A DNA stretch of 64,000 nt from assembly GCA_009763385.1 (NCBI GenBank), contig CM019826.1, forward strand, positions 60,092,577 to 60,156,576, read 5' to 3'. Below are positions 1-9,637 of this stretch, one piece after another (position 1 is the stretch's first letter; each line of letters begins with the position of its first letter). The translations under genes and the position numbers were made by a program. The notes under the pieces were generated by a model. That model was not told the DNA's origin. It worked only from the letters and a program-made list of their open reading frames with translations, and did no database searches. Source of the stretch: Coix lacryma-jobi var. lacryma-jobi (Eukaryota; Streptophyta; Magnoliopsida; Poales; Poaceae).

Positions 1-581
1 AGATGAACCAACAAGAGAGTGTCCAATCTCTGGAATCCTACATGACTTGTGAAGTCTGTGGAGAAACCGGACATTCTGGGAGCCATTGCCCCGAGCTACA
101 TGAAGATTTGAACTTCATCAACAACAGTAATGGTTTCCGTCAACCGAATCAAGGATGGAATCAACACTCCAATTCTCAAGGTAACAATTCATTCCCTGGC
201 TCTAATTTTCATAATTCTGATAATTTCTCATTCTTGAAGAATTTAGTTCACTCACAAGGTAAAACTACTGATTTCTTGAAAGAGAGATTAATGGCGAATG
301 ATAAAATTCTTGAGAATATAAATGCTAAATTGGAAGATTTCTCATCTGTTCTGAAAAATCAACTTAGCTTTAATAAGATGTTAGAAACCCAATTAGCTCA
401 ACTTGCTGCTATCATACCATCTTTTGAATCTGGCAAAATTCCTGCTAAACCTGACATGGAAACTGCTAATATGGTTGAAATAATGTATTTTAACTATTAT
501 GAAGATCAAACCATGACTGTTAAAAAGGGTGATCCTGGTAGTCCCATAATTAGATGCTCAATCTTTGGTGAAGTCTTTTAA
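1..581 (+). pseudogene. gag C-terminal part with CCHC zinc knuckle (GypA-1)
   Basis: This is the C-terminal part of a retrotransposon capsid/nucleocapsid protein, which packages element RNA in cytoplasmic particles. A CCHC knuckle (C-x2-C-x4-H-x4-C, CEVCGETGHSGSHC) sits at about residues 16-29 of the open frame starting at base 3. It is followed by an Asn/Gly/Gln-rich linker and a helical stretch ending in repeated QLAQLA-type heptads. The frame is open to the left edge, so the capsid domain lies outside the window. A TAA at 579-581 stops it, but the same frame continues directly into the protease, so gag and protease were probably one frame split by a single nonsense change. The family is confident; the exact lineage is less so. 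Confidence 0.8.
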
Positions 582-1142
582 AATGCCATGTGTGATTTAG
601 GATCGAGTGTGAACATTTTATCTAAAGATTTCTATGAAAACTCGTTCTTTCCACCCATGTCATCCACATCTGCCTATGTTGTGCTAGCTGATCAATCCAC
701 TTGCTATGTAGAAGGAATAGTTAATGATTTACCTGTTCATATTAGAGGTTCCTATGTTCATGCTGATTTTATAGTACTAGATATGGGAAATAGGAAAGAT
801 GTGCCTCTAATCTTAGGTAGACCCTTCTTGAACACTGTTGATGCCTGCATATATGTGGGAAGTGGTAAAATTCAAATGACATTAAGAGGGAGGAAGGAAA
901 TATTCTCCTTTTCCCATGGTCCCACATATGCCGCTAACATGCAGGTAGCAAAACCCGTTCGTACCAAGAAGAGGCGCCCAAGAACAGGGTGGAGCAGAAA
1001 GAGAGAACCGCCTCCTCCTAAGTTGTGTGATTCACATAACGAGGGAGAGGTGCCAAAAGAAGAAGAACTAGATGGAGTACTAAGAGAAGAAGTGCCCAAG
1101 GAAGAAGATCCACCCGATAAGGATGAAACTCCATGGACCTAA
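582..1142 (+). pseudogene. retropepsin-like aspartic protease with acidic tail (GypA-1)
   Basis: This is a retrotransposon aspartic protease, in the same frame as the gag upstream and separated from it only by the TAA at 579-581. The first Met in frame is at 588. The active-site region reads CDLGSSVNIL (a D-x-G-S-S variant of the DTGAS motif). The second family signature, VPLILGRPFL, is near residue 74-83. These enzymes act as dimers to cut the polyprotein. After the domain the protein turns basic (KKRRPR) and then strongly acidic and proline-rich before a TAA at the end. No pol domains follow, so the element has the shortened gag-PR architecture seen in other plant non-autonomous elements. 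Confidence 0.8.
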
Positions 1143-1396
1143 GGTATGGTTTTACTTTTAATTTTTATTTCCCTTCAATTTTCCCTTTTCGAATAAATAA
1201 CATATGTCATGCATGTAACTAAAAAAATCAGTTATCATTAGTTATATGCATAGGTATATGTTAACTTAGTTAGACTAATAAAATATCACAATAGGATAGT
1301 TTCCCTTTTCACAACATTAGATAGTTTCCCTTTTAATAAAATGAGAACAAGAGCTCCGACCGAGAAAAAAGAAGACCCTTCACCAAGAAAGAAGCC

Positions 1397-1433
1397 AGCT
1401 TGGGGGAGACTCCCGCTCCGATAAGGTATGTCT
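1397..1433 (+). promoter_or_regulatory. Central purine tract followed by 5' splice-site-like sequence
   Basis: AGCTTGGGGGAGAC at 1397-1410 is nearly the same as the polypurine tract at the 3' LTR (AGCTTGGGGGAGCT). About ten bases on, AAGGTATGT fits a plant 5' splice site. The same pairing of purine tract and GGTATGT or GGTAAGT occurs in GypA-2 (21133-21169) and GypB-1 (28503-28560). A second polypurine tract or a subgenomic splice donor is an inference. Confidence 0.45.
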
Positions 1434-2144
1434 CAAGCCTACACTTTACATTCAGTTCTTAAATTCTATATCTTTTGAATGTCACATGCTTGCCTAAATA
1501 ACCACTCCATGAATAAAATTGATAAAATCTGCTTAAACAAGTTGAAACCTGAATAAGATTTGAAATATGTCATGCAAATGCTATTGTTATGGTTTGAATA
1601 ACTGGTCTTATCTAAGTTGTAGCTTTTGTGGGTTGCACATGCTTTAACTGAAATCATGCTTAGTGAATAAAGTTAGTAAGAAATGGAGTAATTCTTTAAA
1701 CTTGTTAAGGTGAAACTAGGACCTAATCTGGAGGATTTCTTTTAAAATTATGAAAACCTTGCTAAAAGTTCCTCCTAGATTTTATCCCATCCCACCACCA
1801 GCCAAATATTTGTTAGTCAAAACCATAAAGAGCTTTGTTTGTGTTGAGCTTTGTTAGACCTCATAGATCTTAGTAGAGAAGCTTATCATATCTTTTGAAT
1901 CAAGATTCACGCACACCCACCATAATTTGCCTACTTTCCACTTTGGAAGTTTGCAACCACCAAATAAATTGCTTATTCTCTACACCGGAGATATGCAATA
2001 CCCTGCCAAACATCCCATTGGTAGCCTTATGCTTATTCCTACCCTGGGAATAAGCATTTCTCCCTCTTCCCCTTTTTCATTTCAAAAATCCTTTCCTATA
2101 GGTGTCTGGGGAAATCTAGAGCTAAAAAAAGAGAGAGAGAAAAA

Positions 2145-2250
2145 AAAATGAGCAAGGTAGCTCAAGAAAGGACTATGTCCTGAAGAAAAAAAAAGTGAGC
2201 AAAGTAGCTCAAAGGAGGACTATGTCCTAAGAAAATGTGAGGACACATCT
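2145..2250 (+). repeat. A-rich hairpin array (GypA-1), tandem unit of about 47 bp
   Basis: Two tandem units each contain a GAGC...GCTC stem-loop (2150-2163, 2197-2210) and the perfect palindromic hairpin AGGAC-TAT-GTCCT (2169-2181, 2216-2228), separated by poly-A runs. A fifth hairpin, ATGTG-AGGA-CACAT, is at 2235-2248. Equivalent arrays with different stem sequences are in GypA-2 and GypB-1. A function in RNA structure is inferred. Confidence 0.75.
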
Positions 2251-2849
2251 TTTGTCTACTCACTTTGTATCCAAAAAGAGAGAGAGAGAGAGAGAATTAT
2301 CATTAGCTCTAGACCCCAGAAATTAACTAGGAAGGATTATGAAAATATCTCTCTATACACTTCCACATAACCACACATGCACATCTTGATCAATTTTTAT
2401 GATTTGCTACTCCTTATGATCTGAGTGTCTAGCTTAGCAATAAACATCAGGCAATTTGCTCATGGTTCTTAGCCCACCTATAACTCCACATATCATTCTT
2501 TAGAAATAGGAGAGGCTACATTTTGGCCTAAGTGAGGATTTAAACACCATTGAGTGATTGAGTGAATCTTAGAGGACTTAAGCAAGTTGTTATCTTTTGA
2601 AAACCTTGAAAAACCTCCAGACAGAATCCTAGTCAAACCTAAGCAAGATAAAAGTTTCCTATCTACTGCTTTATTTCACTCTTGCATGTTTGAAGTGAAA
2701 AGCTATAAGCCCCACATTGCTATGATTTATGATATATGCCAAGTTATTTCTCACTATACAATATGCACTTGCAGACATCTTAAGTTGCTATCCATTTCAT
2801 GCTCAATGCTTAAACCGCATTGTTGCTCGAGGATGAGCAACAGGTTAGC

Positions 2850-2860
2850 TTGGGGGAGCT
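2850..2860 (+). other. Polypurine tract of GypA-1
   Basis: TTGGGGGAGCT lies directly before the LTR start TGTTGACGGT. This is the expected primer site for plus-strand DNA synthesis and fixes the left boundary of the 3' LTR. Confidence 0.8.
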
Positions 2861-3410
2861 TGTTGACGGTCCTTAAACACCTGTTTTACCATCAATATTT
2901 GACCCTAAAGTCCACCAAAAAGGCATAAAATGTAGTCAAATAGGTTTCAAACTAACCGAATTCCACATGTCCATAGAATTTTATTTGAATGCAGGATTTG
3001 AACCAAATTTGGACATATGGACCCACCAGAGGGCAAGCCCACTCAGCAGGGCCCAAATGGGCCTAAGGGGGGGTGGCGCCCGCCACTTGGGTTGGCCCAA
3101 GTGCCACTCCCTGCCACGTCACCGATCCGTGTGACCTCCCCAAGGCCAAATCCTGGCCCTTGGTCACTAGGTCAGTGGCATCGGACGGCTCAGGGAGGAG
3201 TGGCGTGGATCAAGGCTGAATGGCGGTTGCTAGGACATGCAACCGACCTCCAAACCGCCTTGGACAACAACCTGGATGCCGTAGAAGCGAAGGCGGTGCA
3301 TCCAACGGTGAGGGAGGTGGCGGCTGCCACCTAGGGCTGGCGCCCGCCACTAGGGTTAGCCCTAGGTCGGCTGGCTGCCCCCTATAAGTACCCCCCTCAC
3401 TCATTTGGGC

Positions 3411-3418
3411 TATAAATA
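3411..3418 (+). promoter_or_regulatory. TATA box of the GypA-1 LTR
   Basis: TATAAATA in the context GGGCTATAAATACCCCC is conserved in GypA-2 (41025-41032) and in the solo LTR (45910-45917). A weaker TATAAGTA is at 3383-3390. Transcription would start about 30 bases downstream, near the CATTCACACC segment. Confidence 0.7.
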
Positions 3419-4679
3419 CCCCCCTGGAGGCACCTCTTCATTCACACCATCACACATTACCATCCCAGAGCAACACACAAGCAAGAGAAGCAAGTGAGAG
3501 TTAGGTTAGAAGCTCAGAGAGCTTAGGCAAGTAGGTAGCTAGTAGAGCAAGGCATCTTTGCTCTCGCGGTAGCGCTGCTCAAGGGTTAGCTCAAGAGTAG
3601 AGGCGTGCGAGTGATCGGTTCTGGAGCTGGGAAGAGTCTTCCTTCATCTCCAGTTTAGGTTTTGCTCTTGTTACTCAAGCACTTACTATATTCTAGTTCA
3701 TCATTTGAAGTATTACTTTATTCTACTTATCAGTATTGAGTGGTATACTTGATTGATTGCTTGAGTGCCTAGCTATCCTACAGATCAATTCACTTAGCCA
3801 TAGTAGTTAATCTCTAGTGAGCCTAGTGTTTGATCTTTGCCAATAGGTTGCTTAGTTAGTTTAGTGTTTATCTTATTAAGTCAAGTGTTTGCTCTGACGT
3901 CCGCAAGGGTGTCTCTATTCAAAGCTAGGGTAGAGATAGTTAGAATATAATTAAGCGTGGTGCTTAGTTATAGACTTACCTTCAGATACGGCTGGACCCC
4001 CGGATAGCTGTGGTAGCAAGCAGGTGGTGACAGCCCTGTGCGCCTTGAATTCCACCATGTAGTTGGCCCAGTTTAACAGTAAGGCTCGTTGTGCTAGCGT
4101 TCAACCTAAGTAAGTGGTAAAGGCTAGTACGCCTCGATACTTGACAAGATAGGAATAAAATTATACTCAACTTAGTTGCTTTATTGTCTTTTGCCTGCCC
4201 TGCATCGTAACTATCTTGCTTCGTAGTTATCTTGCTTTGTAGTTATCTAGGAGTAGTTATTAGTTAATAGTTAGTTATCTTAGTTACCCATAGTTACCCT
4301 CTATCTACCTATCTATTCCACCTTACCTTAGCCATCCATTTAATTCTTACCTAGCCACCCATATATTCTTTCTAGCCCTTCATCTCCTCTCTTATCCCCT
4401 TTTCCTTTTTCTTATTTCTTCGACTCTCATCCCCTCCTTGACTCGACTCATACACCACCCTAGCCTTCCCTCGGGATCAAATAAATCGACACCTGGTACT
4501 CCCCGGCGAAGTGCTACTACGATAATTCTGTGCGCTTGCAGAATCTCCTCCTGGTAGACTGCATTCTCTCTAGCTAGCTCCTACTAGTGTCAGGATTGAC
4601 AACCCCGCTTGGCATTAGTAGATAGCTGCTTTAGCTCCACTCCTTTAGGTATAGTGACCGGTCTTGCTTCCAGCATTTC

Positions 4680-4769
4680 TGACGCCGTTGCCAGGGATAG
4701 ACTCCATAGTCTACTCCTAGTAACAATGTTAGTAAGTGCCAACAAGCATTCCTGGGCCGTTACCGGGGA
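4680..4769 (+). other. Two fossil tRNA-Asp primer-binding sites inside the LTR
   Basis: 4680-4697 and 4752-4769 are close variants of TGGCGCCGTTGCCGGGGA, the usual plant primer-binding site complementary to tRNA-Asp. Each is preceded by an LTR-end-like CAGCA or CCAACA. They nevertheless lie before the true LTR end at 4813. The same two copies sit inside the solo LTR at 47151-47168 and 47223-47240. Confidence 0.7.
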
Positions 4770-4813
4770 TAGTTGCCTAGCACTATCTTTAGTGAAGCTA
4801 AGAACTACCAACA

Positions 4814-6503
4814 ATGCTCACCCTATGTCTTTTTACTGATGAAGGTAAAACGATTGGAGAATGTTTGGTTGGTGGATTCCGGTTGCTCGAGGCACTTGAC
4901 CAGAAACGCAAAGTGGTTCTCCAGTCTTAGTCCAGTCGCCGGAAAGGAGTTTATCACCTTTGGCGACAATAGCAAAGGTAAAGTGTTGTCTCATGGGTCG
5001 GTGCGAGTTAATGAGCACTTTGTGTTGCGCGATGTTGCTCTTGTTTCTAACTTGCATTTTAATCTTCTTTCTGTTTCGCAACTCTTTGATGATGACTATG
5101 AGATTCGTTTTAAACCGAATCTCAGTCGTATTTTGGACCCTCAGGGCAATCTTGTTTATGTGATTTTGCCCTTTGGGAAAGTCTTTCGTGCGGATTTCTC
5201 GGAGTCATTTGAAATTTCTCGTTGTCTTTTGGCTGGACCTTCCTCCTCTGATCTTTGGAAGTGGCATAGGAGACTTGGTCACCTGAGCTTCGACTTGCTT
5301 GCAAGACTTAGTTCACTTGGCCTAATCCGAGGATTGCCCAAGTTATCCTTGGAGAAGGATCTTGTTTGCCATTCTTGTAGACATGGGAAGATGGTTACCG
5401 CTCCCCACCATCCAGTGACTCAGATCATAACCAAGCGCCCTGGAGAGCTTTTGCACATGGACCTTGTTGGTCCGGCTCAGGTGAGCTCGGTTGGGGGGAA
5501 GTGGTATGTGCTTGTTGTTGTTGACGACTTTTCGAGATATTCCTGGGTCTTCTTTTTAGATGAGAAGACCGAGACTTTCTCCTTTGCTCGCAATCTGATT
5601 TTGCGTCTTCAGAACGAGTTCCCTTTGAACTCGATGCGAGCTATTAGGAGTGATAATGGTTCCGAATTCAAGAATTCGGACTTTGAGAAGTTTTGTTACT
5701 CTTTGGGTTTAGAGCATCAGTTTTCTTCTCCCTACACACCGCCACAGAATGGTGTGGTAGAGAGGAAGAATCAGACCCTTGTAGAGACGGCCAGGACGAT
5801 GCTCGATGAGCACAGGACTCCTAGGCGATATTGGGCCGAAGCTATGAGCACTGCATGCTACATTTCCAATCGCATTTTTCTTCGAGGTTTCTTGAAAAAG
5901 ACCTCTTATGAGTTGCGTTTTGGAAAACAGCCTAAGGTGAGTTATTTTCGAGTTTCTGGTTGCCATTGTTTTATACTCAAAAAGGGCAACTTGGACAAGT
6001 TTGAGTCTCGTTCTTCTGACGATGTGTTTTTGGGTTATGGCACTCACACTCGAGCTTATCGTGTACTTAACCTTGACACTAACCGAGTCATGGAGACATC
6101 CGATGTCACCTTCGACGAGACCATGGTTTGTCCTTCTTCTCGTTTTGAGCGTACAGGTGATCATGAGGTTGGTGAGCCTCTTTTTGATGACGAGGATGAG
6201 GGTGCTAAAGGTATGGATGATCTAGCACCCCAGCCACTTGCTGTGCCGCAAGGAGCGGCTTCTACGACGACTCACGGCCCCGACACGTCTTCTTCCTGGG
6301 GGTCGTGGGATGCGCCACCTCGAGCGGTACCCTTTGTACCCGAGGAGGCACCAGCTGCTATTGAGGGGGAGGCCACTTCGGCAACGGAGGCACCACGACA
6401 CATTCAGCGCCAGCACCCGCCTCAGCAGATGATCGGCAGCATCGACAAACGCGTCACCCGGTCAAGGCAAATCTCACTTTGCTCATTCTGCATTTGTTGC
6501 TGA
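4814..6503 (+). pseudogene. Cop1 protease and integrase
   Basis: The polyprotein part encodes the protease (VDSGCSRH, about 4870-4900) and integrase. The integrase has the N-terminal zinc finger (WHRRLGH ... CHSC, about 5260-5380) and catalytic triad Asp in HMDLVGP, Asp in IRSDNGSEFKN and Glu in NGVVERKN. These enzymes cut the polyprotein and insert element cDNA into chromosomes. The frame is open from inside the preceding LTR and runs past the catalytic core into the acidic, proline-rich linker before RT. A small deletion in the TRSRSQ-type segment near 6463 shifts the frame to a stop at 6503. The first residues of the frame come from the GypA-1 LTR and are an artefact of insertion. Confidence 0.88.
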
Positions 6504-8033
6504 TTTTGAACCCCGGGATGTTGGACACGCTTTGACGGATCTGGATTGGGTCAATACCATGCATGAGGAGCTTGAGAACTTTGAGAGAAATCGGGTTTGG
6601 GTTCTAGTGTCTCCACCTTCTGAGTGTCACCCAATTGGAACAAAATGGGTTTTCAAAAATAAACAGGGAGAAGATGGCCATGTTTCGAGAAACAAGGCCA
6701 GACTCGTACCCAGGGATATAGTCAGAAGGAGGGGATAGACTATGAGGAGACATTTGCTCCTGTAGCTCGTTTGGAGGCAATTAGGATACTCTTGGCTTTT
6801 GCTGCATCCAAAGGTTTCAAACTTTTTCAAATGGATGGCAAGAGTGCCTTCTTAAACGGCTACATAGAAGAGGAGGTGTATGTTAGACAACCCCCCGGTT
6901 TTGAAAATCCCAAGTTTCCAAACCATGTCTTTAAACTCCACAAAGCTTTGTATGGTTTGAAACAAGCCCCTAGAGCCTGGTATGACAGGTTGAAAACCTT
7001 TTTGCTTGCTAAGGGTTTTAAAATGGGATGTGTAGATAAAACGCTCTTTCTCCTCAAGCAAGGCACTGATACTCTCTTGGTCCAAATTTACGTGGATGAT
7101 ATCATTTTCGGTGGTTCTTCTCACGCTTTGGTTGCCAAGTTTGCAGATACTATGAGTAGGGAATTTGAGATGAGCATGATGGGAGAGTTGACGTTTTTCC
7201 TCGGGTTGCAAATCAAGCAATCCCGGGAAGGGACGTTCGTGCACCAGGGCAAGTACACCCGGGACATTATGAACAAATTCGATATGGGTGAGGCCAAGCC
7301 TCTTCCAACACCCATGTCGACCATGACGGCCCTGGATGCGGACAAGGAGGGAGAAGCAGTGGACCAGAAGGAGTACCGGAGTATGATCGGGTCGCTGTTG
7401 TACCTGACGGCGACACGCCCGGACATTGAGTTCGCGGTGTGTCTTTGAGCGTGATTTCAGTCTTCGCCGCGCACCTCTCACCGTCAGGCAGTCAAGCGCA
7501 TTATGAGGTACTTATGCTTCACTCCTGAGTTTGGGATTTGGTATTCTGCTTCCTCCACCCTTTCCCTTTGTGGTTATTCCGATGCCGATTTTGCTGGTTG
7601 TCGCATTGAGCGCAAGTCCACTTCTGGGACTTGTCAGTTTATTGGTTCTTCTCTTGTTTCGTGGTCTTCTCGCAAGCAGTCTAGTGTCACCCAGTCTACC
7701 ACGGAGGCTGAGTATGTTGCTGCGGCTAGCTGTTGTTCCCAGTTACTATGGATGATGGCCACTTTGCGTGATTTTTGTCTGAGCTTTTCTCGCGTTCCTT
7801 TGCTTTGTGAAAGTACGAGTGCTATTAGCGTTGCTAAGAACCCCGTGCTTCACTCGAAGACCAAACACATTGATGTGCGCTTTCATTTTCTGCGAGACCA
7901 CTATGAGAAGGGTGATATCGACCTTCGCCATGTCGATACTCATCATCAGTTGGCTGATATTTTCACCAAGCCTTTGGACCAATCAACCTTTAATCGGTTG
8001 AGAGGTGAGCTTGGTGTGTGTTTCCCCTTTTAG
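6504..8033 (+). pseudogene. Cop1 reverse transcriptase and RNase H
   Basis: This encodes the RT and RNase H that make element cDNA in the particle. The RT start (TKWVFKNKQGEDG, about 6640-6680) is in one frame. A shift near 6710 moves it to the frame holding QMDGKSAFLNG and the catalytic YVDDIIFG (about 7090). The first motif has Gly where the other copies have Val (QMDVKSAF). A TGA at 7446-7448 replaces a Cys codon present in the other copies. RNase H then continues in the same frame with SDADFAGC, TTEAEYVAA and TKHIDVRFHFLRD, ending GVCFPF at 8033. Two frame breaks and one nonsense change make it inactive. Confidence 0.88.
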
Positions 8034-9626
8034 ATTGGGGAAACATTTTGGTTCTTGTACTATAAACTGACTCTTTTTCATTTGTCTTTGTTTTTCTTTT
8101 GCATTTTCAGCATACGCTTTTACATTCTGAGCTTCATGCATATTTTCTTTAAAATGTAATTATGCTCTGTTTAGTGTGCTCTGATGCTATATGTTGATAC
8201 CAGTAGCTTATGCTCTTTCTGATCACTAATACATGTTGTGAGCTGAGCTATTTTGAATGGTGAACCTGCTTAATGAACTAATACATGTTGTGAGCTGAGC
8301 TATTTGGTCTATTTTGAAAATGTTCACCATTGAGATATGCAACTAGCATGTGTAGGATGTGTTGTCTTCATTCATGCTTTTCATATATGCTAGGTTGCTA
8401 TGTCTCTAGTTCTGAGTCTGTCACTTGCTTGGTATGTTCATATTCTGTTTAAAATCTGAACCAAGTTTTAAGTGAATTGAAAAGATCGAGATGGGATTGC
8501 TTGTCAACACATCACAGTTTCGAGACCGTTTCTCATTGCACTTTGAGTTAAACTTGAGCTGTGTAGTGTATGACTGAAACTGTTGCTTTAAGCTTCTGAT
8601 TGCTTCTCCATAGGCTTCACACAGTTGGAAAGTTAGGCAATGACAAGCTTTCAACCTCTCGCAATCACATGCTGAAATTTTAACTTGTGTAATCTTAACC
8701 GCTGCAACTCCGATAAATTTTGGATACACAAGACTATGTTTCACTCTATAGCATGATGATTGAACTGTGCTAGGGGTAGTTCACCTTGTATACATGTTTA
8801 GCACTTGACTGATTTCCTGTCTATACATGTTTTGTGCTATTTTGATGGTGAATATCTTTTTGGCTAAAAACTGCTCACTTTGCTCATATGTTCATATTTC
8901 ATATTTGGTGATCAGTTTGAGCCTTTGCTAGCATTGTATGCTTTCGAGTGAGTCATTGGAGCTACACTGTTTAGAGCATCTTTGCATTTTCTTGATTATA
9001 TTCCTGAAGCTGCTAACTTGTTTTTTGACTCATATGCATTTTAGAAGGGGGAGAAAATTGTTTTCGGTTCCTTTTGCTTGTTGGTGCATTTTCAACTAAG
9101 GGGGAGAATTAGGACAAATCATACCTCCCATGTTCAAAGGGGAGAGGAATCGGTTGTGTGCACCATGCAAGGGGGAGCTTGCTCATGATGAGTTTTTGAA
9201 ATTTCCAATTGGTTCGGAGCGTTTTTGCTAGTTGTGTTGAGCCTTTGCCTCTTTCTTGAGGGACTAGCATTCGTCTTTCGGATTTTCAATTGGTGTCGAG
9301 CTTTCTTGCTAGTTGTGTTGAGCCTCTGTGCCTCTATCTTGAGGGACTAGCATTTTGCTTCGATTTTTGGTTTTCAATTGGTATCGAACCTTTTTCTTGC
9401 TAGCGGTGTTGAGCCTATTCTACCTCTTCTTGAGGGCTAGCTTTACTTTGCTTGGTTGCGTCGAGCCGTTGCCCATGTCTTTGGGGACCAAGCTGTCTTG
9501 CTCTTTCCACTTGACCTTCTTCGGCTTTGATATGCCTTTGGGTCATTTGGTTGAGTTCTCTCTCTCCTTCTTTCTTCTTTCTTCTTTTCATTATGATTTG
9601 TGTTGGTAGTTGACAATGCACTCATC
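8034..9626 (+). other. Cop1 post-pol non-coding region with tandem repeat
   Basis: No gene is supported. The stretch is AT-rich and matches 15012-16606 of Cop2 and, on the minus strand, 57049-58680 of Cop4. From about 9200 to 9475 a unit of 75-90 bp is repeated four times. Each unit has AATTGGT-TCGAGC, a short TTTT tract, GCTAGT-GTGTTGAGCC and TTGAGG-CTAGC. Several GGGGGAG tracts (9046, 9100, 9170) resemble the polypurine tract. Confidence 0.7.
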
Positions 9627-9637
9627 AAGGGGGAGAT
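9627..9637 (+). other. Polypurine tract of Cop1
   Basis: AAGGGGGAGAT lies directly before the LTR start TGCGGATACA. The same tract precedes the Cop2 LTR at 16607-16617. Confidence 0.8.

Larger units (their letters stand above)
1143..2849 (+). other. Non-coding region between protease and 3' LTR of GypA-1
   Basis: There is no credible gene here. The region is AT-rich with stop codons in all frames. It is homologous in order and patches of sequence to 21105-22363 of GypA-2 (for example a GTTGAGCT...TTAGACC block near 1840 followed by a CACGCACACCCACC-like block near 1910). It contains a G-rich purine tract with a donor-like site (1397-1433) and a hairpin array (2145-2250), listed separately. 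Confidence 0.7.
1..4813 (+). mobile_element. GypA-1, non-autonomous Ty3-type LTR retrotransposon, left end outside window
   Basis: The window opens inside this element. The order is gag zinc-knuckle, aspartic protease, about 1.7 kb of non-coding DNA, polypurine tract and 3' LTR. No reverse transcriptase, RNase H or integrase follows the protease, so it is a non-autonomous gag-PR element. The gag and protease style resembles the Athila/Tat branch of Ty3 elements in grasses (inference from motifs). It is inserted in Cop1: Cop1 pol sequence resumes at 4814 exactly after the LTR terminus ACCAACA. The expected 5-bp target duplication would be ATGCT (4814-4818), but the other end is outside the window. 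Confidence 0.85.
2861..4813 (+). repeat. 3' LTR of GypA-1
   Basis: It starts TGTTGACGGT after the polypurine tract and ends ACCAACA. It matches the GypA solo LTR at 45385-47284 over its whole length and the interrupted GypA-2 LTR in blocks. The most conserved block, GGTAGCAAGCAGGTGGTGAC, begins near 4010 and recurs near 41460 and 46520. The U3 start can fold into a hairpin. GGTGGCGCCCGCCAC-type palindromes at 3072-3086 and 3339-3351 lie upstream of the TATA box at 3411. Two degenerate primer-binding sites lie inside its 3' end. Confidence 0.85.

Noticed and set aside
2587..2928. 113-codon frame before the GypA-1 LTR
   Set aside because: No recognisable domain, crosses the polypurine tract and LTR boundary, and is not open in GypA-2.
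6852..7481. 209-codon antisense frame opposite Cop1 RT, also seen opposite Cop2 RT (13830-14459)
   Set aside because: It mirrors the conserved RT codons; the apparent conservation follows from RT and there is no promoter or separate support.
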